Assembly (NCBI GenBank): GCA_025210805.1
Contig: JAOAQX010000006.1
Location: 124,001 to 188,000, forward strand
Length of the DNA: 64,000 nt
Direction of reading: 5' to 3'
DNA from: Flavobacteriales bacterium
GTDB taxonomy: Bacteria > Bacteroidota > Bacteroidia > Flavobacteriales > CAJXXR01
The translations under genes were made by a program, and so were the position numbers. Each line of letters begins with the position of its first letter. Position 1 is the stretch's first letter. Shown here one piece after another: positions 17,322-26,538 of the stretch. The notes under the pieces were generated by a model. The model saw only the letters and a program-made list of their open reading frames with translations. It ran no database searches and was not told where the DNA came from.

Positions 17322-18434
17322 TTATTTTTTTCCTTGAGAAATGATTCTAAACTCAGTTCTACGGTTTTCTCTGTGCTCTCTTTCAGTACAAGAAACACCA
17401 TTTGAACATCTGTTTTTCAATTGCTTTTCTCCGTATCCGTTAGCTACTAATCTTGAAGGGTTAATTCCTTTTTGGATTAAGTAGTTTACTACAGAACGTG
17501 CTCTTCTCTCAGAAAGATCTTGGTTGTAAGAATCCGAAGCTCTTGAATCTGTATGTGAAGCAATTTCTACTGATACGTTTTTCTTATCGTTTAAGATTGG
17601 CAATAGAAGTTCATCAATTTTCTTTTTAGCTTCTGGAAGAAGTTTAGCAGAGTTTAAATCATAGTTAATTGGTAGAAGGTTATACTGTGTAAGTTTACAG
17701 TCAACTTCTTCCCATTTAGTAAGACCACCTTTTGTCACCAAAACTTCTTTCTTTATAGTCGTATATTCAGCAGGTACCTCTATAGTTTCTGTCCATGCAT
17801 CTTTTTCCAAAACAGTTTTCTTGATTGTTTTGTAAACAGCAGGTACATCGATAGTTTTTGTAGTAGTTGGTTGATCTACAACTTTTACTTTGTAAGTTTT
17901 TACAATCTTATCTACTGGCGTAGATGTTGTGTGAGCATCTTTATCAAGGTCTTTTGTAGCCACCTCTTTATTTTCTGCTGGATAGCTTTTATAACACCAT
18001 GTTCTACAGTCATTAGGATCAGCTGAAGTACAATTTGGAATTTTTTCTCCCATTTCCCACTTAGAATATGCTGGAGCTGTTTCTACAGTAACTACATTAT
18101 TCTTAAAAGTGGCTTTATGATATTTCAGTTTATTTGAAGCATCTTTTGCCGTATATTCCTTCTCTACATACTTGAATGTTGCAGGAACAATCTGTAATTT
18201 TTTATACCCATCCTTTACAACAACCTTTTCTGTTACAGTTTTGTACTTTGCTGGGTGAACAACTAATTTTTTATAAGCTGCCTTTGTCATTACCTTTTCC
18301 TCAACGTTTTTGTAAACATCAGGAGTAATACAACGCACATAGCATTTTCCTGGCTCTGGGTTAGATGGTAAATCTTGTGCCAATGCCATGTTGGTCATAC
18401 TAAGAGCAGCAATACCTAATAATATTCTTTTCAT
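17322..18434 (-). CDS. OmpA-family outer-membrane protein with an N-terminal repeat array
   Basis: I start at the ATG at 18434 (MKRILLGIAALSMTNMALAQ), a clear signal peptide; the longer frame adds nine charged residues before it. The mature protein has two parts. Residues 30-240 hold about seven degenerate units of roughly 23 residues of the form PAxYKTVxEKVxxKxxYKKL, split by a cysteine-bearing stretch (CTSADPNDCRTWC). Residues 250-370 are an OmpA-like peptidoglycan-binding domain (INYDLNSAKLLPEA, ASHTDSRASDSYNQDLSERR, NGYGEKQ). It probably ties the outer membrane to peptidoglycan; the role of the repeats is unknown. Confidence 0.88.
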   Translation of the reverse strand: MKRILLGIAALSMTNMALAQDLPSNPEPGKCYVRCITPDVYKNVEEKVMTKAAYKKLVVHPAKYKTVTEKVVVKDGYKKLQIVPATFKYVEKEYTAKDASNKLKYHKATFKNNVVTVETAPAYSKWEMGEKIPNCTSADPNDCRTWCYKSYPAENKEVATKDLDKDAHTTSTPVDKIVKTYKVKVVDQPTTTKTIDVPAVYKTIKKTVLEKDAWTETIEVPAEYTTIKKEVLVTKGGLTKWEEVDCKLTQYNLLPINYDLNSAKLLPEAKKKIDELLLPILNDKKNVSVEIASHTDSRASDSYNQDLSERRARSVVNYLIQKGINPSRLVANGYGEKQLKNRCSNGVSCTEREHRENRRTEFRIISQGKK

Positions 18435-18615
18435 GATTTTATTTTTTGTTTTATGATGCAAATAAAATAAAACTTTTTTTCTTACACAATTTTATTAGGT
18501 TATTTTCATTTTAAGTTCGATGAATGCTTTCATTCTTATGTTAAGAATATAAATCACTATGTTATATTATTACAAGTATTGAAAACATCCTTTGTTATAC
18601 AATGTAGTGTCAACA

Positions 18616-18650
18616 AAAAAAGACCTAATCAACTTAATGATCAGGTCTTA
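18616..18650 (-). terminator. rho-independent terminator after the MscS gene
   Basis: On the minus strand, AAGACCTgATCA / TGATtAGGTCTT forms a 12-position stem with one mismatch, followed by a run of seven T. Confidence 0.85.
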
Positions 18651-18683
18651 GCGTATTTAATTTTGATAATATATTCCTATATA

Positions 18684-19490
18684 TTATGCATTATTGTGTA
18701 CGTGTACATCCATTTGCGGAAATGGGATCCCGATATTTTCTTTATCGAATTCTTTTTTGATTGCTTCGTGCATAAAAGCATAAACCGTCCAGTAATCTTC
18801 TGTTTTTGTCCATGGTCTTACAGAAAAATTCACCGAGCTATCAGCTAGTTCTGTTACCAAAATATCTACTGGTTTGTCCTTTAATATTTCTGGGCAAGAA
18901 TCACACACTTTTTGAATCACTTGACGAGCTTTATCAATATCATCTGTGTATCCAATCCCGAAGGTCATAGGAACTTTTCTGATATCATTTGCCGTAAGAT
19001 TTTCGATAGGACCACCTGTAACATTTCCGTTAGGAATAATAATAATTCTGTTATCAAGTGTGGTTAAAACAGTATTGAATATTTCAATTCTTTTTACGGT
19101 CCCTGAGTATCCTTGAGCTACAATAAAATCTCCTTCACGGTAAGGCTTAAAGATGAGAATCAAGATTCCTGATGCCAAGTGACTCAAGTTTCCTTGAAGT
19201 GCCATACCAACAGCGAAACCTACAGCTCCTAATACTGCAACAAAAGATGTGGTTTCTAGTCCAAACATAGCGGCAGCACTCAATAACACCAAAACTTTAA
19301 TGGTAATAGCTGTCAAGGATTTTAGAAAAGGAATTAACGAAGGCTCGGCTTTTCTTTTTTCCAACACTTTTCCAACTAATTTGGCAATAAGGCTAGAAAT
19401 CCAAAATCCTATAATAATCGTTAATATAGCTCCTAAAGCTTTTGGGGCATACTCCACTAGCATTGAAGTAATTTTATCCATGTAATCCAT
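18684..19490 (-). CDS. small-conductance mechanosensitive channel (MscS family)
   Basis: An inner-membrane channel that opens under membrane tension to release solutes on osmotic downshock. The 268-residue length matches minimal MscS. Three helices are visible; the pore helix is VLGAVGFAVGMALQGNLSHLASG with the usual glycine/alanine pattern, followed by the beta domain (YREGDFIVAQGYSGTVKRIE, IIIPNGNVTGGPIEN) and a mixed C-terminal domain. It is monocistronic and ends at the hairpin at 18616-18650. Confidence 0.95.
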   Translation of the reverse strand: MDYMDKITSMLVEYAPKALGAILTIIIGFWISSLIAKLVGKVLEKRKAEPSLIPFLKSLTAITIKVLVLLSAAAMFGLETTSFVAVLGAVGFAVGMALQGNLSHLASGILILIFKPYREGDFIVAQGYSGTVKRIEIFNTVLTTLDNRIIIIPNGNVTGGPIENLTANDIRKVPMTFGIGYTDDIDKARQVIQKVCDSCPEILKDKPVDILVTELADSSVNFSVRPWTKTEDYWTVYAFMHEAIKKEFDKENIGIPFPQMDVHVHNNA

Positions 19491-19658
19491 AATTTTTTGT
19501 GTTTTTAATTTTATTTTTTGTTTTCACGAAAGTAGTAAATTATTCCTAAACCTACTTGATATCGCTATAACTTTTAGACGATTAGTATATAACAAAGTTT
19601 AATTGGTACAAAAAAGGCTTTGAGTGGAGTTATTTATGCTATTCAATGAGCATCTTTA

Positions 19659-19690
19659 TTCAGAACATATAAAGTGCTTTTCAGAACAAA
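19659..19690 (+). promoter_or_regulatory. 21-base-period direct repeat upstream of the FN3 surface protein
   Basis: TTCAGAACATA (19659-19669) recurs as TTCAGAACAAA (19680-19690), a match in 10 of 11 bases with a period of 21. The downstream copy ends 62 bases before the ATG at 19753. Similar 21-period repeats precede both other proteins with the same N-terminal module. Candidate site for a LytTR-type regulator. Confidence 0.5.
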
Positions 19691-19752
19691 GGGTATTTTC
19701 GGTAATAAGTACAAGAGCTTAAAGTATTTTTTTTGCTAAAAAGAAACTAATT

Positions 19753-21297
19753 ATGACTACTTCGCAAAAATCGCTCTCTTGTTTCCTTTTGTCCCTGTTA
19801 ACTATTTTTGTTTCCGTTGAAGCATTCAGTCAAATAGGAATAGGAACAACCACTCCGCATTCTTCCAGTGTATTAGACGTACATTCAACAAATAAAGGGT
19901 TTTTACTACCTAGAATCCGTCATCATAGTGATATCTCTAATCCCGCAGAAGGTTTAACTATTTACGACTTATCTGATAGATGCATTAATTATCATAATGG
20001 AACCGACTGGCAATCCTTCTGCTCTGATAATATCGCTCCAAATGCTATATTAGATTTAAGAGTAACGGATTCTACATCAACTTCTATTTCACTAGCATGG
20101 TCACCAGCATTTGATAATACTTCTACTGAAAAATACTTTATCTCTCAAGATGGGACAATTATTGACTCTGTTGATGCTCCTACAATTACATACGTTTCTA
20201 CTGGATTGAATCCAAATACTTCCTATGAATTCCATATTCGTTCTATTGACCCCTTCCTTAACTTATCTAATGCTAGTAATATTATAAATCATAGAACAAA
20301 GAACATCATCCCACCTACTCAACAAGCAGTAAGTCACATCACAGCAAGCTCAGCTCGTGCAAACTGGACAATAGCTAACACTAGTAATGTTTCTAGTTTT
20401 GAGATCTATTTTAGCACATCGAACACTGCCCCTACTTTAAGCACCACTGCCACTATTGCATCCATACCAAATTCTTCTACTTATCGAAACATAACAGGCT
20501 TAACGGGATATACTAATTACTATATATGGATAAGATCTGAAAACAGTTCTGGAGATAAATCAGAATGGAGCGGAATGCAACCTGTAAGAACCAATATAAG
20601 AACACCTTACCAGAATGCCATCACGAATGTTTCGGCAAATCAATTTAGAGTAAATTGGAGCACTGTTAACCAAGCTTCAAGCTATGAAGTCTATAGGAGC
20701 TCCTCATCTTCGGCTCCTAGCTCTACAACCTCTCCAACCTACATCGTAAATGGAGGAAATTCCACTTATCGATATATTCCTTCATTAAGCAGCTACATCA
20801 TTTATTATTCTTGGATTAGGTCTGTAGCAGCAGATGGAAGTAAATCATCATGGAGTAACAGAAGAAATGCCAGAACCTTGGACAATATCGCTCCAAGTGT
20901 TTCCAATTATTATATAACAGAACCCGCTGCTGACGCAAGTGATCATATTAGAAATATTTCTTGGAATGGCTTGACGGATCATGGAGGATCTGGTGTCAAA
21001 GAGTTTCGTTATGAAATATATAGTTATCCAAAAGCTGGTTGCTCTGGTTGTGCACCTGCTAATGCTATTAATGATGTAAATAGTGGGAATTACACTTATG
21101 GAAGTGGCTCGCAAATAAAAATAGGAACGACACCCATTTCACAAACTTATTCGTGGTCTTTCACAGCATATGGAACTCATTACTTCCCTGTTACCGGTCT
21201 TCCTGACAATGATGACTATGTTGCTTGGTATAAATTATGGGTAAAAGATCATGCTGGAAATGAAAGATATATTGGAAAAAGCCACCTAGCTTATTAA
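19753..21297 (+). CDS. secreted fibronectin type III surface protein with IGIGT N-terminal module
   Basis: A 514-residue protein with an N-terminal signal peptide ending near VEAFSQ. The mature start is IGIGTTTPHSSSVLDVHSTN, a Bacteroidota surface-protein module that ends with NGTDWQSFC; two other genes in this window share it. Three fibronectin type III domains follow (about residues 95-180, 187-275 and 283-372; SGLNPNTSYEFHIRS-like strands), then a last beta domain (376-514) with CSGC. No T9SS C-terminal domain is seen. It is probably an adhesin or matrix protein. It is convergent with the kinase of the first LytTR system. Confidence 0.8.
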   Translation: MTTSQKSLSCFLLSLLTIFVSVEAFSQIGIGTTTPHSSSVLDVHSTNKGFLLPRIRHHSDISNPAEGLTIYDLSDRCINYHNGTDWQSFCSDNIAPNAILDLRVTDSTSTSISLAWSPAFDNTSTEKYFISQDGTIIDSVDAPTITYVSTGLNPNTSYEFHIRSIDPFLNLSNASNIINHRTKNIIPPTQQAVSHITASSARANWTIANTSNVSSFEIYFSTSNTAPTLSTTATIASIPNSSTYRNITGLTGYTNYYIWIRSENSSGDKSEWSGMQPVRTNIRTPYQNAITNVSANQFRVNWSTVNQASSYEVYRSSSSSAPSSTTSPTYIVNGGNSTYRYIPSLSSYIIYYSWIRSVAADGSKSSWSNRRNARTLDNIAPSVSNYYITEPAADASDHIRNISWNGLTDHGGSGVKEFRYEIYSYPKAGCSGCAPANAINDVNSGNYTYGSGSQIKIGTTPISQTYSWSFTAYGTHYFPVTGLPDNDDYVAWYKLWVKDHAGNERYIGKSHLAY

Positions 21298-21314
21298 TTT
21301 TCTTAAGTGAATTT

Positions 21315-21351
21315 CAGGATCTAAAAATATCTTTTCAATTTTTAGATCCTG
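21315..21351. terminator. shared terminator embedded in the 3' end of the kinase gene
   Basis: Inverted repeat CAGGATCTAAAAAT / ATTTTTAGATCCTG with a nine-base loop. The right arm is the last five codons and stop of the minus-strand kinase gene, so one hairpin in coding sequence can end both convergent transcripts. Confidence 0.7.
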
Positions 21352-23047
21352 ATTTATTTAATGGTGCACTAATCGTTAATGACAAACCATTATTTGAGCT
21401 TATAATTTGAATATTTGCCTCTAACTGCTCTAAGGTAGAATTTATAACAACGCTCCCAAAGCCCCTACTTTTTTTGTTTAGACCAGGACCATTATCAATA
21501 TAACTCATCACTAATTGATTATTTTCTTCATACTGCATTTTTAATGTCATAATTAAAGTTTTATTAGGGATTTGTGCATGTTTAATAGAATTCGTTATTA
21601 ATTCATTATAAAGAAGTCCAATAGTAACCATTTTATCCAAAGAAAGCTCAAAAGATTCTTCAATTTCAATGTCTATTTTAGGACTTAATTGAAAGTGGTA
21701 ACTAGAAATCATATATTTTACTAAATGAGACATATACTCATAAACATTAACCATTTCTTCTGAGGACGATTGATAAATTAAATCATGTCCTGCAGATATG
21801 CTGAAAATTTGATTTTTAATTGATTTAATCTCTGAATTTTCTTCATATTGGAGCTCCATAAGTCCAACAATAAGCTGTAAATTATTTTTAACTCTGTGGT
21901 GTAATTCCTTAAGTAGTATTTTTTCGCGTTTGATTGCCTTTTTTAACTTCCTATTAATCTCGTTTTTGACTTTATATAACCTATTTCCACGTTTAAGTAA
22001 TAGAAACGCTGTTAGAGCTAATAGAAAAAAAATGGTAGAGCTAATGAATGCTAAGACATTATACCTCTTATTAACTTCAAGAGCTTTTTCTTTATTTGAT
22101 AAAGCTAATTTTATCTTATCATTTTCATATTGTTCAGTGATTTGGACAATTTCCACTTTGTTTCTTCTCTTAATATTATTAATGGTATATTCATAGTACT
22201 GTTTATAATCTTTCAATGCTAATTCTGCTTTTTTTTGAGCTTCTAATATTCTTGAACGTGCAAGGAATAAAAATGTAAACTCATCTGTTCCACCATAGAA
22301 AAAGAAAGTATCAATTGCTGAATTTATATAGTAATACGCTGAATCTATTTTTCCATATTTCTTATGCCAATTACTTAAATGGGCAAGCATCACAGTAAGC
22401 CCCCTTTTATCCTTAGAGTGCTTTATATTTTCTAGAGACATCATTATTGAACTTTTAGATTTGAAAGGATTTTTCTTAAACTCAAGAAAAGATTTTACCA
22501 TATAGCATTGACCAAGATTGTTATAATCTTTATAAATCTTCCCCCAATAAATTGCATTTTGTAATGCCTTTTCAGCTAAAACTGTATCATTTTGCACTCT
22601 ATATAGAGAAGATTTTCTCAAGTAATAAAAAGGGTTTAATGAATAAAATTTTGTTTTCTCTATCTCCGCTTTTGAAGCATCTAACATTTCAAGGCTCTTA
22701 TCAAACATTGAGAGTTTTTCATATAATAAAGAAGAGGTTATTAATGAAGAAATTCGAATGGAATCTGAGAGTTCGTATTGGTCTTCTAAAATATTCAACA
22801 GTATATCTAATGCTTTCTCATTGTAATTATTGGCATCTAGAATAACTGCTTTTTGATACATCAATGCCGTGCTATCGTAATTTGAAAATAGAATAAAACT
22901 ATCTATTTCTTGAAGATTTCTATGCGTAAAAAAATCTCTTCCAAATGAAGGTTTTAGGTCTTTAGAAAAACCTATTTGAACAGGAATCAAACAGATGAAA
23001 AAACACCAAAATAAAGAAGAAACAATTAATAATTTGCAATTGCTCAT
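21335..23047 (-). CDS. TPR sensor histidine kinase (HisKA_2 type)
   Basis: A 570-residue membrane kinase. A signal or anchor helix (residues 5-25) is followed by an exported region of TPR-like helices (about 55-300), a membrane helix at 332-351, a coiled linker, the HisKA_2 dimerisation segment LLKELHHRVKNNLQL with the phosphorylated histidine near 384, and a HATPase_c domain with NELITNSIKHA (N box), IDNGPGLN (G1) and SRGFGSVV (G2). All key ATP-site residues are present. It lies 85 bases after the LytTR regulator, so the two probably form one operon. The stimulus is unknown; TPR repeats suggest a protein or peptide ligand. Confidence 0.88.
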   Translation of the reverse strand: MSNCKLLIVSSLFWCFFICLIPVQIGFSKDLKPSFGRDFFTHRNLQEIDSFILFSNYDSTALMYQKAVILDANNYNEKALDILLNILEDQYELSDSIRISSLITSSLLYEKLSMFDKSLEMLDASKAEIEKTKFYSLNPFYYLRKSSLYRVQNDTVLAEKALQNAIYWGKIYKDYNNLGQCYMVKSFLEFKKNPFKSKSSIMMSLENIKHSKDKRGLTVMLAHLSNWHKKYGKIDSAYYYINSAIDTFFFYGGTDEFTFLFLARSRILEAQKKAELALKDYKQYYEYTINNIKRRNKVEIVQITEQYENDKIKLALSNKEKALEVNKRYNVLAFISSTIFFLLALTAFLLLKRGNRLYKVKNEINRKLKKAIKREKILLKELHHRVKNNLQLIVGLMELQYEENSEIKSIKNQIFSISAGHDLIYQSSSEEMVNVYEYMSHLVKYMISSYHFQLSPKIDIEIEESFELSLDKMVTIGLLYNELITNSIKHAQIPNKTLIMTLKMQYEENNQLVMSYIDNGPGLNKKSRGFGSVVINSTLEQLEANIQIISSNNGLSLTISAPLNKSGSKN

Positions 23048-23132
23048 TTTAAAAAATTAGAAATTATCTTTCGATGGCAATATTGGAATAATTCACAGTA
23101 AAATCTTATCATATATAATTGATATAAACACT

Positions 23133-23828
23133 TCATAGACTACCTAAAAGTTTTAAAGCATTCTTTTTTCGTGTAGTACCAATTGGTAATTCAGTACCAT
23201 TTATAAATACTTTGGACGAATTATATTTTTCAACCTTTTTTGTATGGATTAAGTATTTTCTATGGATTTTGATAAAATCACTAGAGTGGATTAGTTGCTC
23301 AAGATTCTGAAGAGAATTTCGAACCAAAATTGGCGCATTCTTGTTTTCTAAATAAATATTTACATAAACATGATCAGCCTCAATAAAGAGAATTTTACGA
23401 ATATCCAACCTTATAGTACTATATCCATCTTTAATAATTAGAACATCATCAGCATCTCTACTATTTAATGATATCATTTCTAGTGTAGTATATAATGTAT
23501 CTTTATTTATTGGTTTTGTTAAAAAACCATTCGGATGTGTTGCCCTTGCACGCTCTATAGTTTCATCATCAAAATGAGAGGAAATAAAAACAAATGGAAT
23601 ATTCTCTTGTTTAACCAAAATTTTTGCTAAATCGATTCCCGAATTTTTCTCATTTAAATTAATATCCAGTAATGCAATGTCAATAGAGAATTCATTAATA
23701 CATGCAATCGCTTGACTGAATGTCCTTGCTATTTTAATGTTCTCATAACCTTTTTGTATCAGATAATGAGCAAAAGCTTTGGCAATAATTACATCATCTT
23801 CTACAATTAAAATGCAACTGAGCTTCAT
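23133..23828 (-). CDS. LytTR-family response regulator
   Basis: A 231-residue cytoplasmic regulator. The receiver domain (residues 1-120) has the acidic pair VEDD, the phosphoacceptor aspartate in IALLDINLNE, the threonine/serine in FVFISS and the lysine in FLTKPIN. Residues 130-231 are a LytTR DNA-binding domain (ILFIEADHVYVNIYL, FIKIHRKYLIHTKKV, LPIGTTRKK). LytTR domains bind direct repeats about 21-22 bases apart. It is the first gene of the regulator-kinase operon; an inverted repeat lies just upstream at 23858-23889. Confidence 0.92.
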   Translation of the reverse strand: MKLSCILIVEDDVIIAKAFAHYLIQKGYENIKIARTFSQAIACINEFSIDIALLDINLNEKNSGIDLAKILVKQENIPFVFISSHFDDETIERARATHPNGFLTKPINKDTLYTTLEMISLNSRDADDVLIIKDGYSTIRLDIRKILFIEADHVYVNIYLENKNAPILVRNSLQNLEQLIHSSDFIKIHRKYLIHTKKVEKYNSSKVFINGTELPIGTTRKKNALKLLGSL

Positions 23829-23857
23829 GTACGATATTTATATTTGCATTAGTAGGG

Positions 23858-23889
23858 ATTACAATATTACATAAAAATATTGTTGTAAT
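23858..23889. promoter_or_regulatory. inverted repeat upstream of the first LytTR regulator
   Basis: ATTACAATATT faces AATATTGTtGTAAT (one-base bulge), 30 bases before the regulator start codon. It may be an operator or only an AT-rich palindrome. Confidence 0.35.
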
Positions 23890-23952
23890 ATAAAAACTAT
23901 AATATTTAATCAAAAAGCAATAATAAAACTATTTCGCACCTAATTTCTTCCT

Positions 23953-26520
23953 CTATTCCACCCGTACTCGGTACCCATAAAGTGTTCCATCGCTTGCTCC
24001 CGAAATCAATAATAAATGGTTTTTAGAACTAATTATTCCAGGTGCAGTATTTCCAAATACCGGAAAACCATCTTTCAAACTTCCCTCGGTGTCTATGAGG
24101 TAAATTTCATCTAAGGCAGGATTATTAACAGCGAAAAAATTATTTTTAGAATTAACCGCCAATGAAGACTGAAGTAGTTCATTTTCAAACTCATAAACCT
24201 CTTTCCCTATAAAGAGTTTTTTATTGGATAAATAAATATTCTTGCCATGCTTATTGTGATAGAAAATATTACTCATTCCATGGGCTCTTGGTTTTACACT
24301 TCCGTTGTATCGGATATCATAAAAAGCTTCTTTTCCTAAGATTTCAAAAAGAACATTGGCTCTGTCTGAAAGCGTAAACATACTCCCATCGGGTATTTGA
24401 ATGGTTTCATTCACTTTAATCCTTGTTTTTCCCACACGGTTTAGAACACTTACTTTGTTTCCACTACGTGGAATAAGGAGATAATCTTTACCCTTTTCTC
24501 TCAAATGTTGTGGCATTCCTGTACTTGCTGTATTTTGCTTCCAAGCTTTCCACCCTTTCACAGGTTTTCCTTGGGCATCATACATCGCAAGATTTTTTTC
24601 ACAAGGAACAAGAATTCGATAATTTTTATTTCTATCATAATCAAATAATCCATGACCTGCCTGTGCCTGAGAAGGTAAATTCACAGGATAACCTTTCACT
24701 TTCTTTCCGTTTCTATCCAGTAAATACAGGTTGTCTTCTGTATTGAAAAGTAATTGAAGTCTGCCATTTTTATAAATATCTATCTGATTAATATTTCCTA
24801 AAATGGGTTTTGGTAATTCCTTTTTCCAAAGAATTTTACCTGTTTGTGAAATCAAATAAAGAATATTGTTTTTGTCTTGAATAGCTATTTCTCTTTCTTT
24901 TGTTTGATGATTTTTTACAATCTGTGGAGCCATTCTTGGCTTAGCTTCCAAGCTTAAACTCCAGGCTAATTTTGTTTCCTCTTTTGGCAGTTCAACCTTA
25001 GGATTCTTATTGGCTAAATTAATTTGTAGATAATCATCTTCTGCACTAATTTGCATCATTACCTTACCTAGGTTCTGAATACTTTGTCCGACCTCTTTCT
25101 GTTGAGTTTTATTTTTATCATTAGCCATTTGCATCGGGAAAAGCTTTAGGGCTTCATCAGAAATATAAACCTGAACATTGGTATTGGTATTTAATTCTTC
25201 TGCTATCTGATTATAAGCTTCTTGCTTGCTCAAAACATTATCTGCTTTGTAGTCATTTACTACTGCTTTAAGATTTGCTATTTCGTCAGAAACAATAAGA
25301 AACTCATCCAAAACAATGGCTTTTGGACTTTTGAAACTTTTGAAAAAACTTCCAAAAAAATAGTATAATAACTCAGGGTTTTTAAAGCTAGAAATGTTTA
25401 CTTCTCTATAAATATCCTCAGATGCATTTAAAAAATCTGGGGCAAATTCGGCATCTTTTAATTTGATGAGTCCTACCTTATTTTGATCTTCAATTGTGTT
25501 TCCACAATACGCTATAGAAAACTCATTATCAATAGATTTAGCAAGTTGTTTTTCTTTTACCTTGTGTTTTTTTCTATAACTTCTATAACTTTCAAATTGT
25601 AGATTTCTTTCCAAAACATTGAGTCTTTTAGGAAGGTAATTATTAAACTCTGGAAAAAGATAACTTACGTAATACTGAGTATTTGAGGGTAAATAATTGG
25701 CAACTTGAGCCTCTGTTTTTCCTTGGTTTTGAAACTGGAAAAAGAAATCGTTTTTGGGAGAAACAGTTGAAATTCCACTCCATAGCATGGTTTTAGAATC
25801 CATTTGCAGGTCTAAAGCCACCCATTCTTCTAAGCCTGAAAAAATTTCAAAGGTTTTTCCATAAGTCATATTCAATATTTTCAAACCTTCTTCGGTTTGC
25901 AGGTAGATATTTACAACCTCTGATCGATCTGCCGATTGAAATGCTTTTTGGAACTGAAGATCTTTTGTGAGATCATTTTCTGCTGAATATTGTCTAATGG
26001 CATCTTTAAGTAAAATTTCTTCGTTACTCAAAATAAAATATTTTTCTATCTGAGTAAGGTATAAATTCCATTTTTTAAGGCTGATAATCTCTTGATTATC
26101 ATAAGTAATTTTGTTTTTTTCTTCTGTATCCAAACTACTTTGAACTCCTTGCCATAATTCCTCATTTTCGTTGTCTAAAATGAAAAGTTGTCCAAATTTC
26201 TTAGCGCCTGTTGGGTGCATTGAAAAAGAATAATCATAAGCTCCCCAAAGCGAATAACCTTTGTTATCAAGTTGATTGTTGAGTTGATCAATGGATTCAA
26301 AAAAACTATTGAATTTATTAGAATTGGTCAATAGTTTCGAGAATTCCATTTCCTCAAAAGCCTTTTTGGTTTTTTTAAGATTTCTTCCTTCCACAATTAA
26401 TGCGGCATTTTGTGGAATTACCTGAATATTCTCTGTTTTTTTATATTGAACTTCTTCTTTACAAGAAAATACACTTAGAATAACAGTGAGTAGTATGATG
26501 AGTGATTTTAGGGCTTTCAT
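23953..26520 (-). CDS. large lipoprotein with a C-terminal repeat (propeller-like) region
   Basis: The ATG at 26520 gives 855 residues with a signal and lipobox (ILSVFSCKE). The first part, from ENIQVIPQNAALIVEGRNLKK to about residue 500, resembles DUF3352-type proteins, although I cannot confirm this. The second part (about 540-855) has repeated strands such as NILYLISQTGKILWKKELP, NLYLLDRNGKKVKGYPVNLP, EIYLIDTEGSLKDGFPVF and DGTLYGYRV, which look like blades of a beta-propeller. It is probably an outer-membrane lipoprotein of unknown role. It starts 18 bases after rnhB ends, so it is likely in the glycosyltransferase-rnhB operon. Confidence 0.75.
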   Translation of the reverse strand: MKALKSLIILLTVILSVFSCKEEVQYKKTENIQVIPQNAALIVEGRNLKKTKKAFEEMEFSKLLTNSNKFNSFFESIDQLNNQLDNKGYSLWGAYDYSFSMHPTGAKKFGQLFILDNENEELWQGVQSSLDTEEKNKITYDNQEIISLKKWNLYLTQIEKYFILSNEEILLKDAIRQYSAENDLTKDLQFQKAFQSADRSEVVNIYLQTEEGLKILNMTYGKTFEIFSGLEEWVALDLQMDSKTMLWSGISTVSPKNDFFFQFQNQGKTEAQVANYLPSNTQYYVSYLFPEFNNYLPKRLNVLERNLQFESYRSYRKKHKVKEKQLAKSIDNEFSIAYCGNTIEDQNKVGLIKLKDAEFAPDFLNASEDIYREVNISSFKNPELLYYFFGSFFKSFKSPKAIVLDEFLIVSDEIANLKAVVNDYKADNVLSKQEAYNQIAEELNTNTNVQVYISDEALKLFPMQMANDKNKTQQKEVGQSIQNLGKVMMQISAEDDYLQINLANKNPKVELPKEETKLAWSLSLEAKPRMAPQIVKNHQTKEREIAIQDKNNILYLISQTGKILWKKELPKPILGNINQIDIYKNGRLQLLFNTEDNLYLLDRNGKKVKGYPVNLPSQAQAGHGLFDYDRNKNYRILVPCEKNLAMYDAQGKPVKGWKAWKQNTASTGMPQHLREKGKDYLLIPRSGNKVSVLNRVGKTRIKVNETIQIPDGSMFTLSDRANVLFEILGKEAFYDIRYNGSVKPRAHGMSNIFYHNKHGKNIYLSNKKLFIGKEVYEFENELLQSSLAVNSKNNFFAVNNPALDEIYLIDTEGSLKDGFPVFGNTAPGIISSKNHLLLISGASDGTLYGYRVRVE

Positions 26521-26538
26521 TATCAATATATCTTCGTT

